DNA of 64,000 bases from Saprospiraceae bacterium (GCA_013214355.1 JABSSL010000001.1:210404-274403), one strand, 5' to 3'. Positions 7,914 to 17,313 are shown, counted from the first letter of the stretch. Notes: generated from the letters alone by a model not told the origin. Translations and numbers: made by a program.

Positions 7914-10529
7914 ATGAAGAACACATTGATCCCTATCTTGCTTTTCTGTCTCCCGATTAGCTTGATATCCCAATTAACCGATGACTTTTCTGATGGAGAC
8001 TTCACCAACAATCCAAGTTGGATTGGTCAAACCGATAACTTTCAAATCAATAACGAAGAATTGCAGCTAAATGATTCAGCTGCCGGATCTAACAACAGTT
8101 CTTACCTCGCTCTTTCTGCGCCCACCTCCAACGAAGACCCAACCGTATGGGAGTTTCTTGTTAAGTTGACCTTCGCTCCTTCTGCTAGCAATTATGCTAT
8201 TGTATACTTGAATGCTTCGCAAGCTGACCTAAGCGCAGATTTGAATGGTTATTATGTAAGAATCGGAGGAATCTCTGGCTCAGATGATGCCGTAGAGCTA
8301 TTTCGTCAGGATGGAGCCTCTTCCACAAGGCTTTTGAGTGGTACCGTAGGTGCGGTAGGTGGATCTCAGCCCCTGGCCCGAATCAAGGTGGTTCGCACGG
8401 AAGAAGGAGCTTGGACCTTAGAAGCCGATTATACTGGTGGTACCAATTTCCAATTGGAAGGGATGGCTACTGATGATACCTATCCGATGGGAACCTATTT
8501 TGGGTTCGTCTGTAATTATACCTCTTCACGATCCAGCAATTTTTTCTTTGATGACGTTAGGATTGATCCTATTTTCCAAGATAATATACCGCCTTCTCTT
8601 TCGGGAGCTGCAGCTACTGCCTCCAATACGGTAGAATTAGAATTTAATGAACCGGTACAAGTGCCTAACAACTCCAGTGTTTCTATTGATGGAGGCATAG
8701 GAAATCCGACCAACATTAGCGCTGGGAGCACGCCTAATCATCTACAATTAACGCTGGGCAACATGCTAGTTAATCAGCAGAGCTACTCCGTCACGGTAGA
8801 GGGGATCCAAGATGTCAACGGCAATGCAGGAGGAATGGAAATGGCCAATTTCACTTTCTTCAACATTCAGACTGCCGAAGAGAATGATATCATCGTCACA
8901 GAAATCATGGCGGACCCGAATCCAGCCATCGGTCTACCGGAAGCTGAATTTGTCGAACTATACAATCGTAGTGATAAAGTCATTCAACTATCTACCTTAG
9001 GGCTAAGTACTGGTGGATCACCGAAATCACTTCCTGATATCAATCTTCTCCCGGATAGCTACATCATTGTTTGTGACGAGGATGAGGCAGCTGCTTTTGA
9101 GACTTTTGGTGCGGTAGCTGCTATCCCTAGCTTTCCCAGCCTGACCAATGGCGGGGATGATGTCTTGTTGGTGGATGAAGATGGCAACACTATATTTCAA
9201 GTTAGCTATTCCAGTGCTTGGTATCAGGATTTTGAAAAAGCTAGTGGCGGATATACCTTAGAACTGATACAAAATGATGGTCCGTACATCTGTAGTGGAA
9301 ATTGGCGAGCCTCCGAAGATCCGGCGGGGGGAACGCCCGGCAAGGTCAATAGCCTAGCGGGGACAGCCCCAGATACCGAAGGCCCTTCACTGATACAAGC
9401 GGTAGCTGTAAGTGACTTTGAAGTCATCGTTGTTTTTAATGAAGAACTCGATCCTGCGGTGGCCAATAATGTAGCAAATTACACCATTGAACCCGCCTTG
9501 CCGATCAATTTTGTCTCTTTGCAATCTCCAGAAAACAAACAGGTCGTCTTGATTCTCAATGGTGCGGTACAGGAGGGCACTGTATATACCATCCGTATAG
9601 GAAATGAGATTACGGATTGCATTGGAAACCCAATCGGCAATAACAACAGCATTCAATTCGGATTAACTGTGACACCGGAACCTGGCGACATCGTCATCAA
9701 TGAACTATTATTCAATCCGGCGACCGGAGGAAAAGATTTTGTAGAGCTTTACAATAGATCAGACAAAATCTTCAATTTACGAAACCTCAGGCTGGGCAAT
9801 CTCAATTTAGCGAGTGGCAATATTGGAGGGCCGATCGAGAGTGACTTTCTGCTATTTCCTGAGGGGTATGTGGTCATCACGGAAGAACCAGGAGATATTC
9901 TCAATCGCTATGATGTCCCCTCGCCCTTTGCTATGATCAAGAATTCGCTTCCTTCCCTACCAGATGATGAAGGGAATATTACGCTTGCCACGCCAAGTAA
10001 TGTCGTGATTGACTCCTTCCAATACGACAAAGACCTCCATTCTCCATTGCTAGATGATGTCAATGGCGTGTCCTTGGAGCGCATCAGCCCTGATCGTCCC
10101 ACTAATGAGTCAGGCAACTGGCATTCAGCCGCTGCTACCGTAGGTTTTGCCACTCCGACCTACAAGAACTCACAGCTAATTGACACCACCCAAGCTGCTG
10201 ATAATAATGATATCATCTTTCTACCCAACCCTAGATTTTCACCAGATTCTGATGGCTTTGAAGATGTCTTATTGATCCAGTACGAAGTTGAAAAGCCGGG
10301 TTTTGTCATGAATCTCCATGTCTTTGACGCCCAGGGAAGGCTAATACATCGACTAGTTCGGAACGAAATCTTAGCCACGAGTGGATCTTTTAAATGGGAT
10401 GGAAGTATAAACTTGGGAGAGAAGGCTAGAACGGGTATCTATGTATTGTGGGCAGAAATTTTTCAACCCGATGGAGGAATCCGAAGACAGAAAGAAGTCT
10501 TTGTTTTAGCGGGACAGTTGGGCCAGTAG
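7914..10529 (+). CDS. Secreted multidomain protein with two lamin-tail (LTD) domains
   Basis: The ATG at 7914 gives 871 aa starting with a signal peptide (MKNTLIPILLFCLPISLISQ). The frame is open further upstream, but that part covers the asd promoter and lacks export features. Order: a lectin-like beta domain (about 20-210); an Ig-like domain of the SbsA type (PPSLSGAAATASNTVELEF, about 220-320); first LTD (about 325-455, IIVTEIMADPNPAIG.PEAEFVELYNRS); second Ig-like domain (about 460-560); second LTD (about 565-715, DIVINELLFNPATGGKDFVELYNRS); and a C-terminal FlgD/CHU-like domain (PNPRFSPDSDGFEDVL...WDG...G.YVLWAEIF), which in Bacteroidota serves as a surface-sorting or gliding-associated tail. 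LTDs in bacteria occur in exported nucleases and adhesins; no nuclease domain is visible. Likely surface protein exported by Sec and possibly T9SS. Confidence 0.85.
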   Translation: MKNTLIPILLFCLPISLISQLTDDFSDGDFTNNPSWIGQTDNFQINNEELQLNDSAAGSNNSSYLALSAPTSNEDPTVWEFLVKLTFAPSASNYAIVYLNASQADLSADLNGYYVRIGGISGSDDAVELFRQDGASSTRLLSGTVGAVGGSQPLARIKVVRTEEGAWTLEADYTGGTNFQLEGMATDDTYPMGTYFGFVCNYTSSRSSNFFFDDVRIDPIFQDNIPPSLSGAAATASNTVELEFNEPVQVPNNSSVSIDGGIGNPTNISAGSTPNHLQLTLGNMLVNQQSYSVTVEGIQDVNGNAGGMEMANFTFFNIQTAEENDIIVTEIMADPNPAIGLPEAEFVELYNRSDKVIQLSTLGLSTGGSPKSLPDINLLPDSYIIVCDEDEAAAFETFGAVAAIPSFPSLTNGGDDVLLVDEDGNTIFQVSYSSAWYQDFEKASGGYTLELIQNDGPYICSGNWRASEDPAGGTPGKVNSLAGTAPDTEGPSLIQAVAVSDFEVIVVFNEELDPAVANNVANYTIEPALPINFVSLQSPENKQVVLILNGAVQEGTVYTIRIGNEITDCIGNPIGNNNSIQFGLTVTPEPGDIVINELLFNPATGGKDFVELYNRSDKIFNLRNLRLGNLNLASGNIGGPIESDFLLFPEGYVVITEEPGDILNRYDVPSPFAMIKNSLPSLPDDEGNITLATPSNVVIDSFQYDKDLHSPLLDDVNGVSLERISPDRPTNESGNWHSAAATVGFATPTYKNSQLIDTTQAADNNDIIFLPNPRFSPDSDGFEDVLLIQYEVEKPGFVMNLHVFDAQGRLIHRLVRNEILATSGSFKWDGSINLGEKARTGIYVLWAEIFQPDGGIRRQKEVFVLAGQLGQ

Positions 10530-10568
10530 TCCAGTCCAGTCCTGATGGAAGCGTTAAACTAGTGTGTG

Positions 10569-10946
10569 ATGAAGATAAGGGCGAGAATTTTAAGTTTCAA
10601 GTATGCTTTTCAAGGCTTAAAGGATCTATTTACCACCCAGGATAATGCCAAGATTCATGCCTTCATGATGGTTTTGAGTCTCTTGCTGGGCTGGTTCTTC
10701 AGGCTTTCCACGACGGAATGGTGTTTTATCATTTTCGCAATCAGTAGTGTGCTTGCCGCTGAGGCTTTTAATACTGCTTTAGAACATATTACGGACCTCG
10801 TTTCACCTGAGCATCACAAGCTAGCTGGCCGTACTAAGGATGCCGCAGCGGGCGGTGTATTATTGACTGCCTTAGGAGCCGCTATTGTCGGGATCATCAT
10901 TTTTCTCCCCAAATGCTATCAGCTATTGTTAAGTGTAGTGAACTAA
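10569..10946 (+). CDS. dgkA: Diacylglycerol/undecaprenol kinase
   Basis: A 125-aa integral membrane lipid kinase of the prokaryotic DAGK family (PF01219). The signature AAEAFNTALEHITDLVSPEH...GRTKDAAAGGVLL matches the catalytic E..NTA.E...D motif and K.KD.aA.AV segment. Three membrane helices are visible (about 30-48, 52-72 and 97-118). It phosphorylates diacylglycerol or, as in many non-proteobacteria, undecaprenol, recycling envelope lipids. The preceding in-frame codon (10566) is GTG; I chose the ATG. It follows the LTD gene by 39 bp and may be co-transcribed. Confidence 0.93.
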   Translation: MKIRARILSFKYAFQGLKDLFTTQDNAKIHAFMMVLSLLLGWFFRLSTTEWCFIIFAISSVLAAEAFNTALEHITDLVSPEHHKLAGRTKDAAAGGVLLTALGAAIVGIIIFLPKCYQLLLSVVN

Positions 10947-11006
10947 GCTATACGCCGAGCCCCTTTCGACACCATGAACTGATTTAATTTTTTGATACCT
11001 TTAAGG

Positions 11007-11014
11007 TAGCTTTG
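11007..11014 (+). promoter_or_regulatory. Candidate -7 element (TAGCTTTG)
   Basis: TAGCTTTG matches TAnnTTTG. The nearest TTTG is only 12 nt upstream, shorter than normal, so support is weak. It would give a leader of about 200 nt for the DUF5723-like gene; the rest of the 272-bp gap holds a small stem-loop (GAATAA/TTATTC, 11026-11045) and nothing else I recognise. Confidence 0.3.
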
Positions 11015-11218
11015 TACAGGGTTGGGAATAAGCTAGTAATTATTCTAGCCCCATGGCAATTTTTCCTAAGTCCTAGCAGTTCCTTAGTAGAACTCCAATT
11101 GCAAGAAATCCTGTTGGACAAAGCACATTAAGCTAGGAGCTATCTCAAATAATGAACAGTTAGATTAAGTGGACGTGCTTCACCGAGGATTGTCCTTAAA
11201 CTACTACACCCTTGTCCT

Positions 11219-12670
11219 ATGAACCTAAGATCGAGTCTTGTATTGTTACTTTGTTTGTGGCAAAGTTTCTCTTTCGCCCAAGAACAATTGGGTATCCGTC
11301 TTGATAATTATGCTGGCATCAATGCTACGCTCTTCAATCCTGCAGGGCATACGACTATGCCTTTTTCCTGGGATCTCAATCTAATAGAGGGGAGTCAATT
11401 TATTGATAATAACTACGCATTCATTCGGAATGCCAGGGTTCCAAACCTCTTTAATAGCAACCTAGATATCGTATTAGGACCAAGAGTGGGTAATGATACT
11501 CCCTTGAAAACAGATCAGTATGCCGTAGATTTCTTTGACGATGGTAGGAAGCGATATATTTTCAACTCCTCTCGTTACGTCGGGCCATCGTTCTTCTTCA
11601 GGGTGGCGGGACAACACTATATTGGCTTAGTCACGGGTGGCCGCTTCCTCTTGGGAGGAAACGGACTAACTGATAATTTAAGTTATTACCCTTTCAATCG
11701 TAGGCCAGATTTCGAGCCATTCTCCGTTGATCCTTTCCGGATAGGGATGGTAGGTTTTGAGGAAATAGGCTTGAACTACGCGTTCAGGAAGCCCACCGCT
11801 GTGGGTAATTTTTCTTTCGGGATCACTGCAAAATACCTAAGAGGCTATGAAGCTGCTTTCGTCATTAGCGCCGATGAATATGAGATGACCCGCCTGCCAG
11901 AAAATGGTCTGTTTGGAGATGGCGTTCATTTAGAGTTTGGTTATACAGACAACCTCATTCGAGAGGACGTAGATCGGGTAAGTCCTTTGGGAAGTGGCTA
12001 TAGCGTTGACCTAGGATTTGTGTACACGATCGGAGGTGAAGAAGGAGCTTATGACTGGAAATTCAGTGGCGCCTTGATGGACATTGGTCAACTCAAATTT
12101 AACAAGCAGACCAACGTACATCTGGTTAACCCAGATGAACCTGCCATTGTGGACGGTGATAATTACAGTTTCTTTGATTCAGGGGAAGAGGTGAATGCAG
12201 TGGTGGAGTTGTTCAGTTTAGAAACCCTCGGGGATCGTCAAGCCTCATTGGTAAATGATGCCTTCAATATCTGGTTACCCAGCCGGTTAAACTTACACGT
12301 GGATAAAGCTATTTGGGACAATGATCTTTACCTTGGAATGGTAATCATGCAGACCATCAACCCAGGTTCTATCACCGTACCGAATGGCAATCTGGTGGCG
12401 GTGGTACCTCGCTACGAAAGCAGATGGATCGGAGCCAGCATGCCAGTATCTATGTATAACTTGCAAAAGTTCAGAGTTGGATTGAGCCTCCGCTTACCCT
12501 TCCTGACTATTGGTACTGATCATCTCGGAAGCTGGATTACCCCTACGGATCTTTCTGGGACCGATTTCTACATAGCACTAAAAATCAACCCTTTCCGAAT
12601 CGGAGGTGGAGGAAATTCTCCTTTCCCTAATCGGAGAGGCAATGACAATATCCCTTGCTACAAATTCTAG
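11219..12670 (+). CDS. DUF5723-type outer-membrane beta-barrel protein
   Basis: 483 aa with a signal peptide (MNLRSSLVLLLCLWQSFSFA, cleavage before QEQLG). The mature start (LGIRLDNYAGINATLFNPAG) and the alternating hydrophobic/aromatic strands match the Bacteroidota DUF5723 family, whose members are predicted outer-membrane barrels distantly related to PorP/SprF-like and FadL-like proteins. The final strand ends near SFPNRRG.DNIPCYKF rather than in the usual terminal aromatic. The gene stops 3 bp before elaA, so the pair is probably one transcript. Function unknown. Confidence 0.8.
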   Translation: MNLRSSLVLLLCLWQSFSFAQEQLGIRLDNYAGINATLFNPAGHTTMPFSWDLNLIEGSQFIDNNYAFIRNARVPNLFNSNLDIVLGPRVGNDTPLKTDQYAVDFFDDGRKRYIFNSSRYVGPSFFFRVAGQHYIGLVTGGRFLLGGNGLTDNLSYYPFNRRPDFEPFSVDPFRIGMVGFEEIGLNYAFRKPTAVGNFSFGITAKYLRGYEAAFVISADEYEMTRLPENGLFGDGVHLEFGYTDNLIREDVDRVSPLGSGYSVDLGFVYTIGGEEGAYDWKFSGALMDIGQLKFNKQTNVHLVNPDEPAIVDGDNYSFFDSGEEVNAVVELFSLETLGDRQASLVNDAFNIWLPSRLNLHVDKAIWDNDLYLGMVIMQTINPGSITVPNGNLVAVVPRYESRWIGASMPVSMYNLQKFRVGLSLRLPFLTIGTDHLGSWITPTDLSGTDFYIALKINPFRIGGGGNSPFPNRRGNDNIPCYKF

Positions 12671-12673
12671 CAA

Positions 12674-13141
12674 ATGTTGCAGTATTCATGTTTACCTTTT
12701 TCAGCACTATCTGGAGCTGAACTGTATGAGGTGATGGCTGTTCGCCAGACTGTATTTGCCGTCGAACAGGATTGTGCCTATCTAGACGCAGATGGTAAGG
12801 ACCTAGCAGCTTGGCATGCCTTGGGTAGGAATGAGGAAGGAGCGATTTTGACTTATGCACGGCTCTTACCAGAAGGGATAGCCTATGATGGGTACGCTTC
12901 AATTGGAAGGGTACTAAGCCTGAAACCTGTACGTGGCAGTGGTGAGGGGCGCCGATTGATGGAGTTCTCTATGGCCCAATGCCAAAAACTATGGCCAGGT
13001 GTTTCTATTAAAATCTCTGCCCAGACCTACCTCCTAGCGTTCTACACCTCTCTTGGTTTTTCGTCGATTGGTGAGTCTTACCTGGAGGATGGCATTCCGC
13101 ATGTAGCCATGATCTGGCAGTCCCATGCCTTGGTAGAATGA
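12674..13141 (+). CDS. elaA: GNAT-family acetyltransferase, ElaA type
   Basis: 155 aa closely following the E. coli ElaA pattern: LYEVMAVRQTVFAVEQDCAY.D.DG.DL near the N-terminus, the acetyl-CoA loop region GRVLSLKPVRGSGEGRRLM, and the C-terminal FYTSLGF...GE.YLEDGIPHVAM. ElaA is a predicted N-acetyltransferase with no firmly known substrate. It starts 3 bp after the barrel gene and ends at a bidirectional terminator. Confidence 0.92.
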   Translation: MLQYSCLPFSALSGAELYEVMAVRQTVFAVEQDCAYLDADGKDLAAWHALGRNEEGAILTYARLLPEGIAYDGYASIGRVLSLKPVRGSGEGRRLMEFSMAQCQKLWPGVSIKISAQTYLLAFYTSLGFSSIGESYLEDGIPHVAMIWQSHALVE

Positions 13142-13142
13142 A

Positions 13143-13182
13143 GAAAGCCCGCGAACGTTCGTCTGAACCTTCGCGGGCTTTC
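13143..13182. terminator. Bidirectional terminator between elaA and the efflux adaptor
   Basis: Perfect 13-bp GC-rich stem GAAAGCCCGCGAA/TTCGCGGGCTTTC with a 14-nt loop, immediately after the elaA stop and 35 bp before the stop of the convergent gene. Confidence 0.9.
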
Positions 13183-13217
13183 AATTTTATACCGAAGACC
13201 GAAGGCCTTCCTATTGC

Positions 13218-14615
13218 TTACTTCTCTTTGTAGAAATCTTCCTCGTCAACTACACGTACAACTTCCCCTTCCTTCAGTTTTCGCGCAATCGCTGAATAAG
13301 GACCACTCACTACCTGATCTCCCACCTGAAGGCCCGTCCTGATCTGGATGTAAGAATCATCCTGCACGCCTGTACGCACCTTAACCATATCGACTGTATC
13401 TGCTCTTACCACAAATACCACCTCCATCAGATCATCTCTTCGGTCCTCTTTTTTCTCCTCATCGCCATTTTCATTGTTCACGAATTGACGATTTCCTTTC
13501 TTCTTCTTTTCTTCTTTCTCCCGGGTAGTAACGGACTGAATGGGAACACTAACTACATCGGCAACCGTTTCCGTGTTGATCTCCACGGAAGCAGACATAC
13601 CGGGGCGGAATGGATATTGGTTTCCACCTTTGATGAGATCAATGTAAGAGGAAGCATCAATGCGGATGCGCACCTCAAAGTTAGTGACCTGATCACTGTT
13701 TAAGGCAGCAGTCGTTCCTGCGCCAGTAGCGGAGTTCGCAATTTGCGTCACCACTCCTCTAAACTTTCTATCCACGTAAGCGTCCACCTCTATCTCAACA
13801 GGATCTCCCAAAGAAACCCGAGGAATATCATTTTCACTCACATCAACACGTACCTCCATGCTATTCAAATTAGCAATTCGCATCATCTCGGTACCTGTCA
13901 TTTGGATCGTACCTACTACCCTTTCGCCCTGCTCTACATTCAAGACAGAAACTACCCCATCGGTTGGCGCGTAGATAGTAGTTCGACGTAAACTAGTTTT
14001 TAACTCCTTCAAGGTCGCTTCGGAGCTCTGCACAGAGAACTGAGCAGCCCTAGCCCCTTCCTCCTGTGCCTTGATATTGGCATCAGCAGCTCTAAGATTA
14101 GCTTCGAGAGCCCGTTGATTAGAAAGAGAGGCATCAAAATCCGCATCGGAAATCACCCCTTCTTTCTTGAGGTTCTCATTACGTTTATGAATCTCGCGCG
14201 CATTCTCCAGTTGAGCGATGATTTGTTCTTTCTGCGCTTTGAAGTTCTCAATCTGTGATCGTGCGTTGGCAAGGTTTGCTTTGGCACTATTCACGCCTGC
14301 TACCCCTCTTTCTACTTGAGATTGATAAGCATCAGGATCAATTTTTGCTAATAACTGTCCTACCACAACTGAATCTCCCTCTTCCACGAGTAGTTGCACG
14401 ATCTCACCAGATACGTCTGAACTGATCTTTACCTCTACTTCAGGAAACACCTTACCACTGGCAGATACCATTTCACGAATTGTACGTTCGCTTACTTCTT
14501 CTGCCATGATTTTCTCCCCTTTGGGCTTAGACTTGTTTTTCATCACCACTGCTACTACGAGAGCCGCAATCAGCGCAAACAAGCCAAGGACCATTAAGTT
14601 TCTACGTTTAGCCAT
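13218..14615 (-). CDS. Efflux periplasmic adaptor (HlyD/MacA-like membrane fusion protein)
   Basis: 465 aa. Residues about 7-25 form one N-terminal membrane anchor. Then come a biotinyl-lipoyl half (SGEIVQLLVEEGDSVVVGQ), a long helical hairpin (about 95-220, rich in A, N, Q, E), the second lipoyl half (APTDGVVSVLNVEQGERV) and beta-barrel/membrane-proximal domains. It bridges an inner-membrane transporter to a TolC channel. An unusual K/E/D-rich insert (about 365-400, EKEEKKKKGNRQF..NENGDEEKKED) interrupts the membrane-proximal part. The TolC gene lies 87 bp upstream on the same strand; no MacB or RND pump gene is adjacent, because a terminator follows. The closest candidate pump in the window is the FtsX-like permease 20 kb away, and a link is speculative. 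Confidence 0.92.
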   Translation of the reverse strand: MAKRRNLMVLGLFALIAALVVAVVMKNKSKPKGEKIMAEEVSERTIREMVSASGKVFPEVEVKISSDVSGEIVQLLVEEGDSVVVGQLLAKIDPDAYQSQVERGVAGVNSAKANLANARSQIENFKAQKEQIIAQLENAREIHKRNENLKKEGVISDADFDASLSNQRALEANLRAADANIKAQEEGARAAQFSVQSSEATLKELKTSLRRTTIYAPTDGVVSVLNVEQGERVVGTIQMTGTEMMRIANLNSMEVRVDVSENDIPRVSLGDPVEIEVDAYVDRKFRGVVTQIANSATGAGTTAALNSDQVTNFEVRIRIDASSYIDLIKGGNQYPFRPGMSASVEINTETVADVVSVPIQSVTTREKEEKKKKGNRQFVNNENGDEEKKEDRRDDLMEVVFVVRADTVDMVKVRTGVQDDSYIQIRTGLQVGDQVVSGPYSAIARKLKEGEVVRVVDEEDFYKEK

Positions 14616-14702
14616 GAGAGTTTTAAATTTAAATAGATACGCTACAGGCCTGGTGGAGATTTAGCCACCCAGACAATCGAGTGTATGTGTTTTTGCTATT
14701 GA

Positions 14703-16028
14703 TTAATTGATTTCCAAGGTCTTGCCCATATAGAAATCGACTACTTTCAAGTTGAACAGGTACTGATATTTGGCTTGGATCAAAGATACCTTAGCCTGAT
14801 TCAGGTTATTGGAAGCGGTAGTAAACTCCAGGGAGTTAATCGCTCCTAAGTTGTAACTGCGTTTAGCATTTTCGTAAGCCACGTCAGCAGCTTCTTCAGA
14901 TCGCTGTGCAGCAGCATATGATTCCTTGGCCGCTTTGGCATCAGCAATCGCTCTCTGTACATTGGTTTTCAGTAGGTTTTTGGCTTGTCTGTTGGCCACA
15001 TCTTGATTCAGTGTAACCAGTCTAGCTCTGTCAAGACCTACCTTATTTCTATGATTACTATAAATAGGAATGTTAAGGTTTACTGAGACGTATTGTCCAA
15101 AGTTTTGTTCAATCTGCTCAGAGTAGGAGGCAAAAGCCTGTGCAATAGTAGAGAAGTTACTACTCATACCCGCCCCTACATTCAAAGTGGGAAAAGATCG
15201 ACCGTAAGCAATTCGCTCTCCAATTTGCGCACTTCTAGATCGCATCATACCCGCTTCGATCTGTGGCTGTGTAGATAAGGCTGAATTAAATACTTCCTCG
15301 AGGGAGAATGCTTCTGGGTTGGCAGCGGGAATTACAACTTCCGGACGAACGATCTTGATATCTGTATTGGGATCTAGCTCCAAGAGTTGCTTTAGTGTCA
15401 GGTAATTAATATTCACCAAGTTATCCGCTTCGATAATGGTTTGCTGATCCCGAGCAATTTGAGCAATAATATCTAGATTTTCATTCGGGGGAACAGAACC
15501 AGCAGCAATCAATTTATCGGTTTGCGCCAACTGTGCTTCGGAAAGAGCTAATCTTACCTTCGCATTTTCTAACTGCTCTTCCGCTAAAAGTATGGATAGA
15601 TAGGAAGAGGCTACCTGCAAAGAAATATCATTTGCGGTTGCTTCGGCATCTAATTTAGATGCCATCACATCAAATTTACTTTGCTTGATAGAGTTCTGGA
15701 TCACCAAACCACTAAAAAGGGTCACTCCGGCATCAACATTGAAACCATTGAAACCAATGCTTTCGTTTTTAAATTCGTTGGTGGTAGGATCGATGGTTCG
15801 TCCAAATTGATATCCTCCTCTAACATTTGCACTTAAATTAGGAAGTAAATTCATCCGCGCCTGCTTATTATCTAGCTCGGATTGTAATACTCCATATTGG
15901 GCCTGCTTTACCGTTAAACTATTCTGGCGTGCATATTCTACGCATTTCTGCAACGACCAAGATTCCTGGGCTTGGAGGGAAACAAAGGAACAGGAGAGTA
16001 ATAACAGCAGGGCTAAAAAATTTCTCAT
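14703..16028 (-). CDS. TolC-family outer-membrane efflux channel
   Basis: 441 aa with a signal peptide (about 1-20, LLLLLSCSFVSLQA). Two homologous halves carry the OEP (PF02321) pattern: long amphipathic helices and short strands, e.g. SLQKCVEYARQNSLTVKQA at the start and AYENAKRSYNLGAINSLEFT near the end. It forms the trimeric outer-membrane exit duct for a tripartite transporter. It is the first gene of the operon with the HlyD-like adaptor, led by a promoter at 16073-16106. Substrate unknown. Confidence 0.94.
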   Translation of the reverse strand: MRNFLALLLLLSCSFVSLQAQESWSLQKCVEYARQNSLTVKQAQYGVLQSELDNKQARMNLLPNLSANVRGGYQFGRTIDPTTNEFKNESIGFNGFNVDAGVTLFSGLVIQNSIKQSKFDVMASKLDAEATANDISLQVASSYLSILLAEEQLENAKVRLALSEAQLAQTDKLIAAGSVPPNENLDIIAQIARDQQTIIEADNLVNINYLTLKQLLELDPNTDIKIVRPEVVIPAANPEAFSLEEVFNSALSTQPQIEAGMMRSRSAQIGERIAYGRSFPTLNVGAGMSSNFSTIAQAFASYSEQIEQNFGQYVSVNLNIPIYSNHRNKVGLDRARLVTLNQDVANRQAKNLLKTNVQRAIADAKAAKESYAAAQRSEEAADVAYENAKRSYNLGAINSLEFTTASNNLNQAKVSLIQAKYQYLFNLKVVDFYMGKTLEIN

Positions 16029-16072
16029 GATGTAGATTTTAAATCTTTTAATGACAAAAATTGATCAATAGT

Positions 16073-16106
16073 CAAATCTACGTAAGCTATTCATGTGGCG
16101 TCACAA
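16073..16106 (-). promoter_or_regulatory. Promoter of the tolC-hlyD pair
   Basis: On the minus strand TTG (16106-16104), 23 nt, TAGATTTG (16080-16073): an exact -7 consensus with a slightly long spacer. Predicted start near 16066, leader about 37 nt. Confidence 0.6.
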
Positions 16107-16243
16107 TAGTAGTAAAGTCACTACGGTTGGCTGAATTATTTATATCAAAGCAGCCATATCATGGATAAAAGGACTTTTTTCCAAGAGCAGTGAAAAATGA
16201 AAAAGAGGCGTGTTTTCTAACTGATATCTACCTCAAAAGAGGG

Positions 16244-17122
16244 CTATCTAGGAAGGCTTAGTTTGCGGAATTGACTAGGTGTCATTTGCTTTTTCTTCAA
16301 AAAACAACGGTTAAAAAGGGTCTGACTACTGAAGCCGGAACGGTAAGCTATTTCTGAGATACTCATTTGTCCTTGACTAAGTAATAAATTGGTGGCCTTA
16401 CCTATTCTAAGGTCCGTCACGTATTCCATAAAGGATTGGCCCGTCGACCGGCGAAAGAAACGGCAAAACGCACTTGGGTTCATGTTGGCTAGTCGAGCAA
16501 TCTCTTCCAGTCGAATTACCTCGGTGTAGTGATCATGTATAAATTGACAAACTTTCAATAGGCGCAATTCCGTCGCATCATTCAAGGGAGGTGTATAGGA
16601 TTGAGAGGCTAGTAATTCCATATGCTTGGCCCCGCCCAACTGATGCAATAACGCTAAAATGGCATTGTAGCGTTCAAATCCCTCCATAGTCGTGATCTCA
16701 ACTAATTGTTCGGCAGCCCGTTTTCTTTCCTCCCCACTGAAACTAATTCCCCGCCGAGAAAGCTGAAAAAGTCTTCTAAATTGCTTCATCTCTGCAAAAG
16801 ACAACCAGGTATCGGAAAAAAGTTGGGGCGGAAACTGTAGCACAACCACTTCCATTTGATCTTCCTGTTCGTTAAAATCATCATCAGAAATCCAAGTGTG
16901 CGGAAGATTAGAACCCAGGAAAACAAAATCTCCTTCCGTAAAGTAGCTTACGTTATCGCCCACCATTCTAATACCGCGGCCTTTCTGAACATAGGTAATC
17001 TCCAATTCTGGATGGTAATGCCAATGAAATCCAAACTTGGGAGCATTTACCCAATAACACAGCATGGCTTCTGTGCCTGTATCAAACCCCAAATGCTGAA
17101 ATCGAGCTGCAGTTCTACTCAT
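16244..17122 (-). CDS. AraC-family transcription regulator with cupin sensor domain
   Basis: 292 aa. The N-terminal cupin (about 20-110) contains the metal/sugar-pocket pattern FHWHYHPELEITYV..G.G.R..GD followed by FVFLGSNLPHTW. The C-terminal AraC HTH (about 190-292) has both helix-turn-helix units (LEEIARLANMNPSAFCRFFRRSTG and ISEIAYRSGFSSQTLFNRCFLKK). It is divergent from the sugar ABC/GH65 operon with a 191-bp shared control region, so it very likely senses the sugar and activates that operon. Confidence 0.93.
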   Translation of the reverse strand: MSRTAARFQHLGFDTGTEAMLCYWVNAPKFGFHWHYHPELEITYVQKGRGIRMVGDNVSYFTEGDFVFLGSNLPHTWISDDDFNEQEDQMEVVVLQFPPQLFSDTWLSFAEMKQFRRLFQLSRRGISFSGEERKRAAEQLVEITTMEGFERYNAILALLHQLGGAKHMELLASQSYTPPLNDATELRLLKVCQFIHDHYTEVIRLEEIARLANMNPSAFCRFFRRSTGQSFMEYVTDLRIGKATNLLLSQGQMSISEIAYRSGFSSQTLFNRCFLKKKQMTPSQFRKLSLPR

Positions 17123-17313
17123 TGGTTTACTTTCTGACGCTTACCGGTAGTAAAAGAGATATTATTTGCTAAAAATTGTACAAAATTAACAGTTAGGGCA
17201 AAAATAGTGCTATTTTCTGTATAAATGCAATTATTGGATGTTCTATCTTATCCCGAGATTTACAACATAATTTTGTTGCTTCTATCTATAATAGAATTTT
17301 ATTAGAGTAATGT
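17123..17313. promoter_or_regulatory. Divergent control region of the araC-type gene and sugar operon
   Basis: The region holds a plus-strand -7 box TAATTTTG (17268-17275), 38 bp before the binding-protein ATG and with no -33 TTG at normal distance, as expected for an activator-dependent promoter. It also holds two minus-strand -7 candidates, TATTTTTG (17206-17199) and TAATTTTG (17188-17181); an inverted repeat AAAATAG-TG-CTATTTT (17201-17216); an inverted repeat TTCTAT-CTATA-ATAGAA (17280-17296); and TTCTATCT twice (17241, 17280). The repeats are candidate operator half-sites. Confidence 0.5.
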
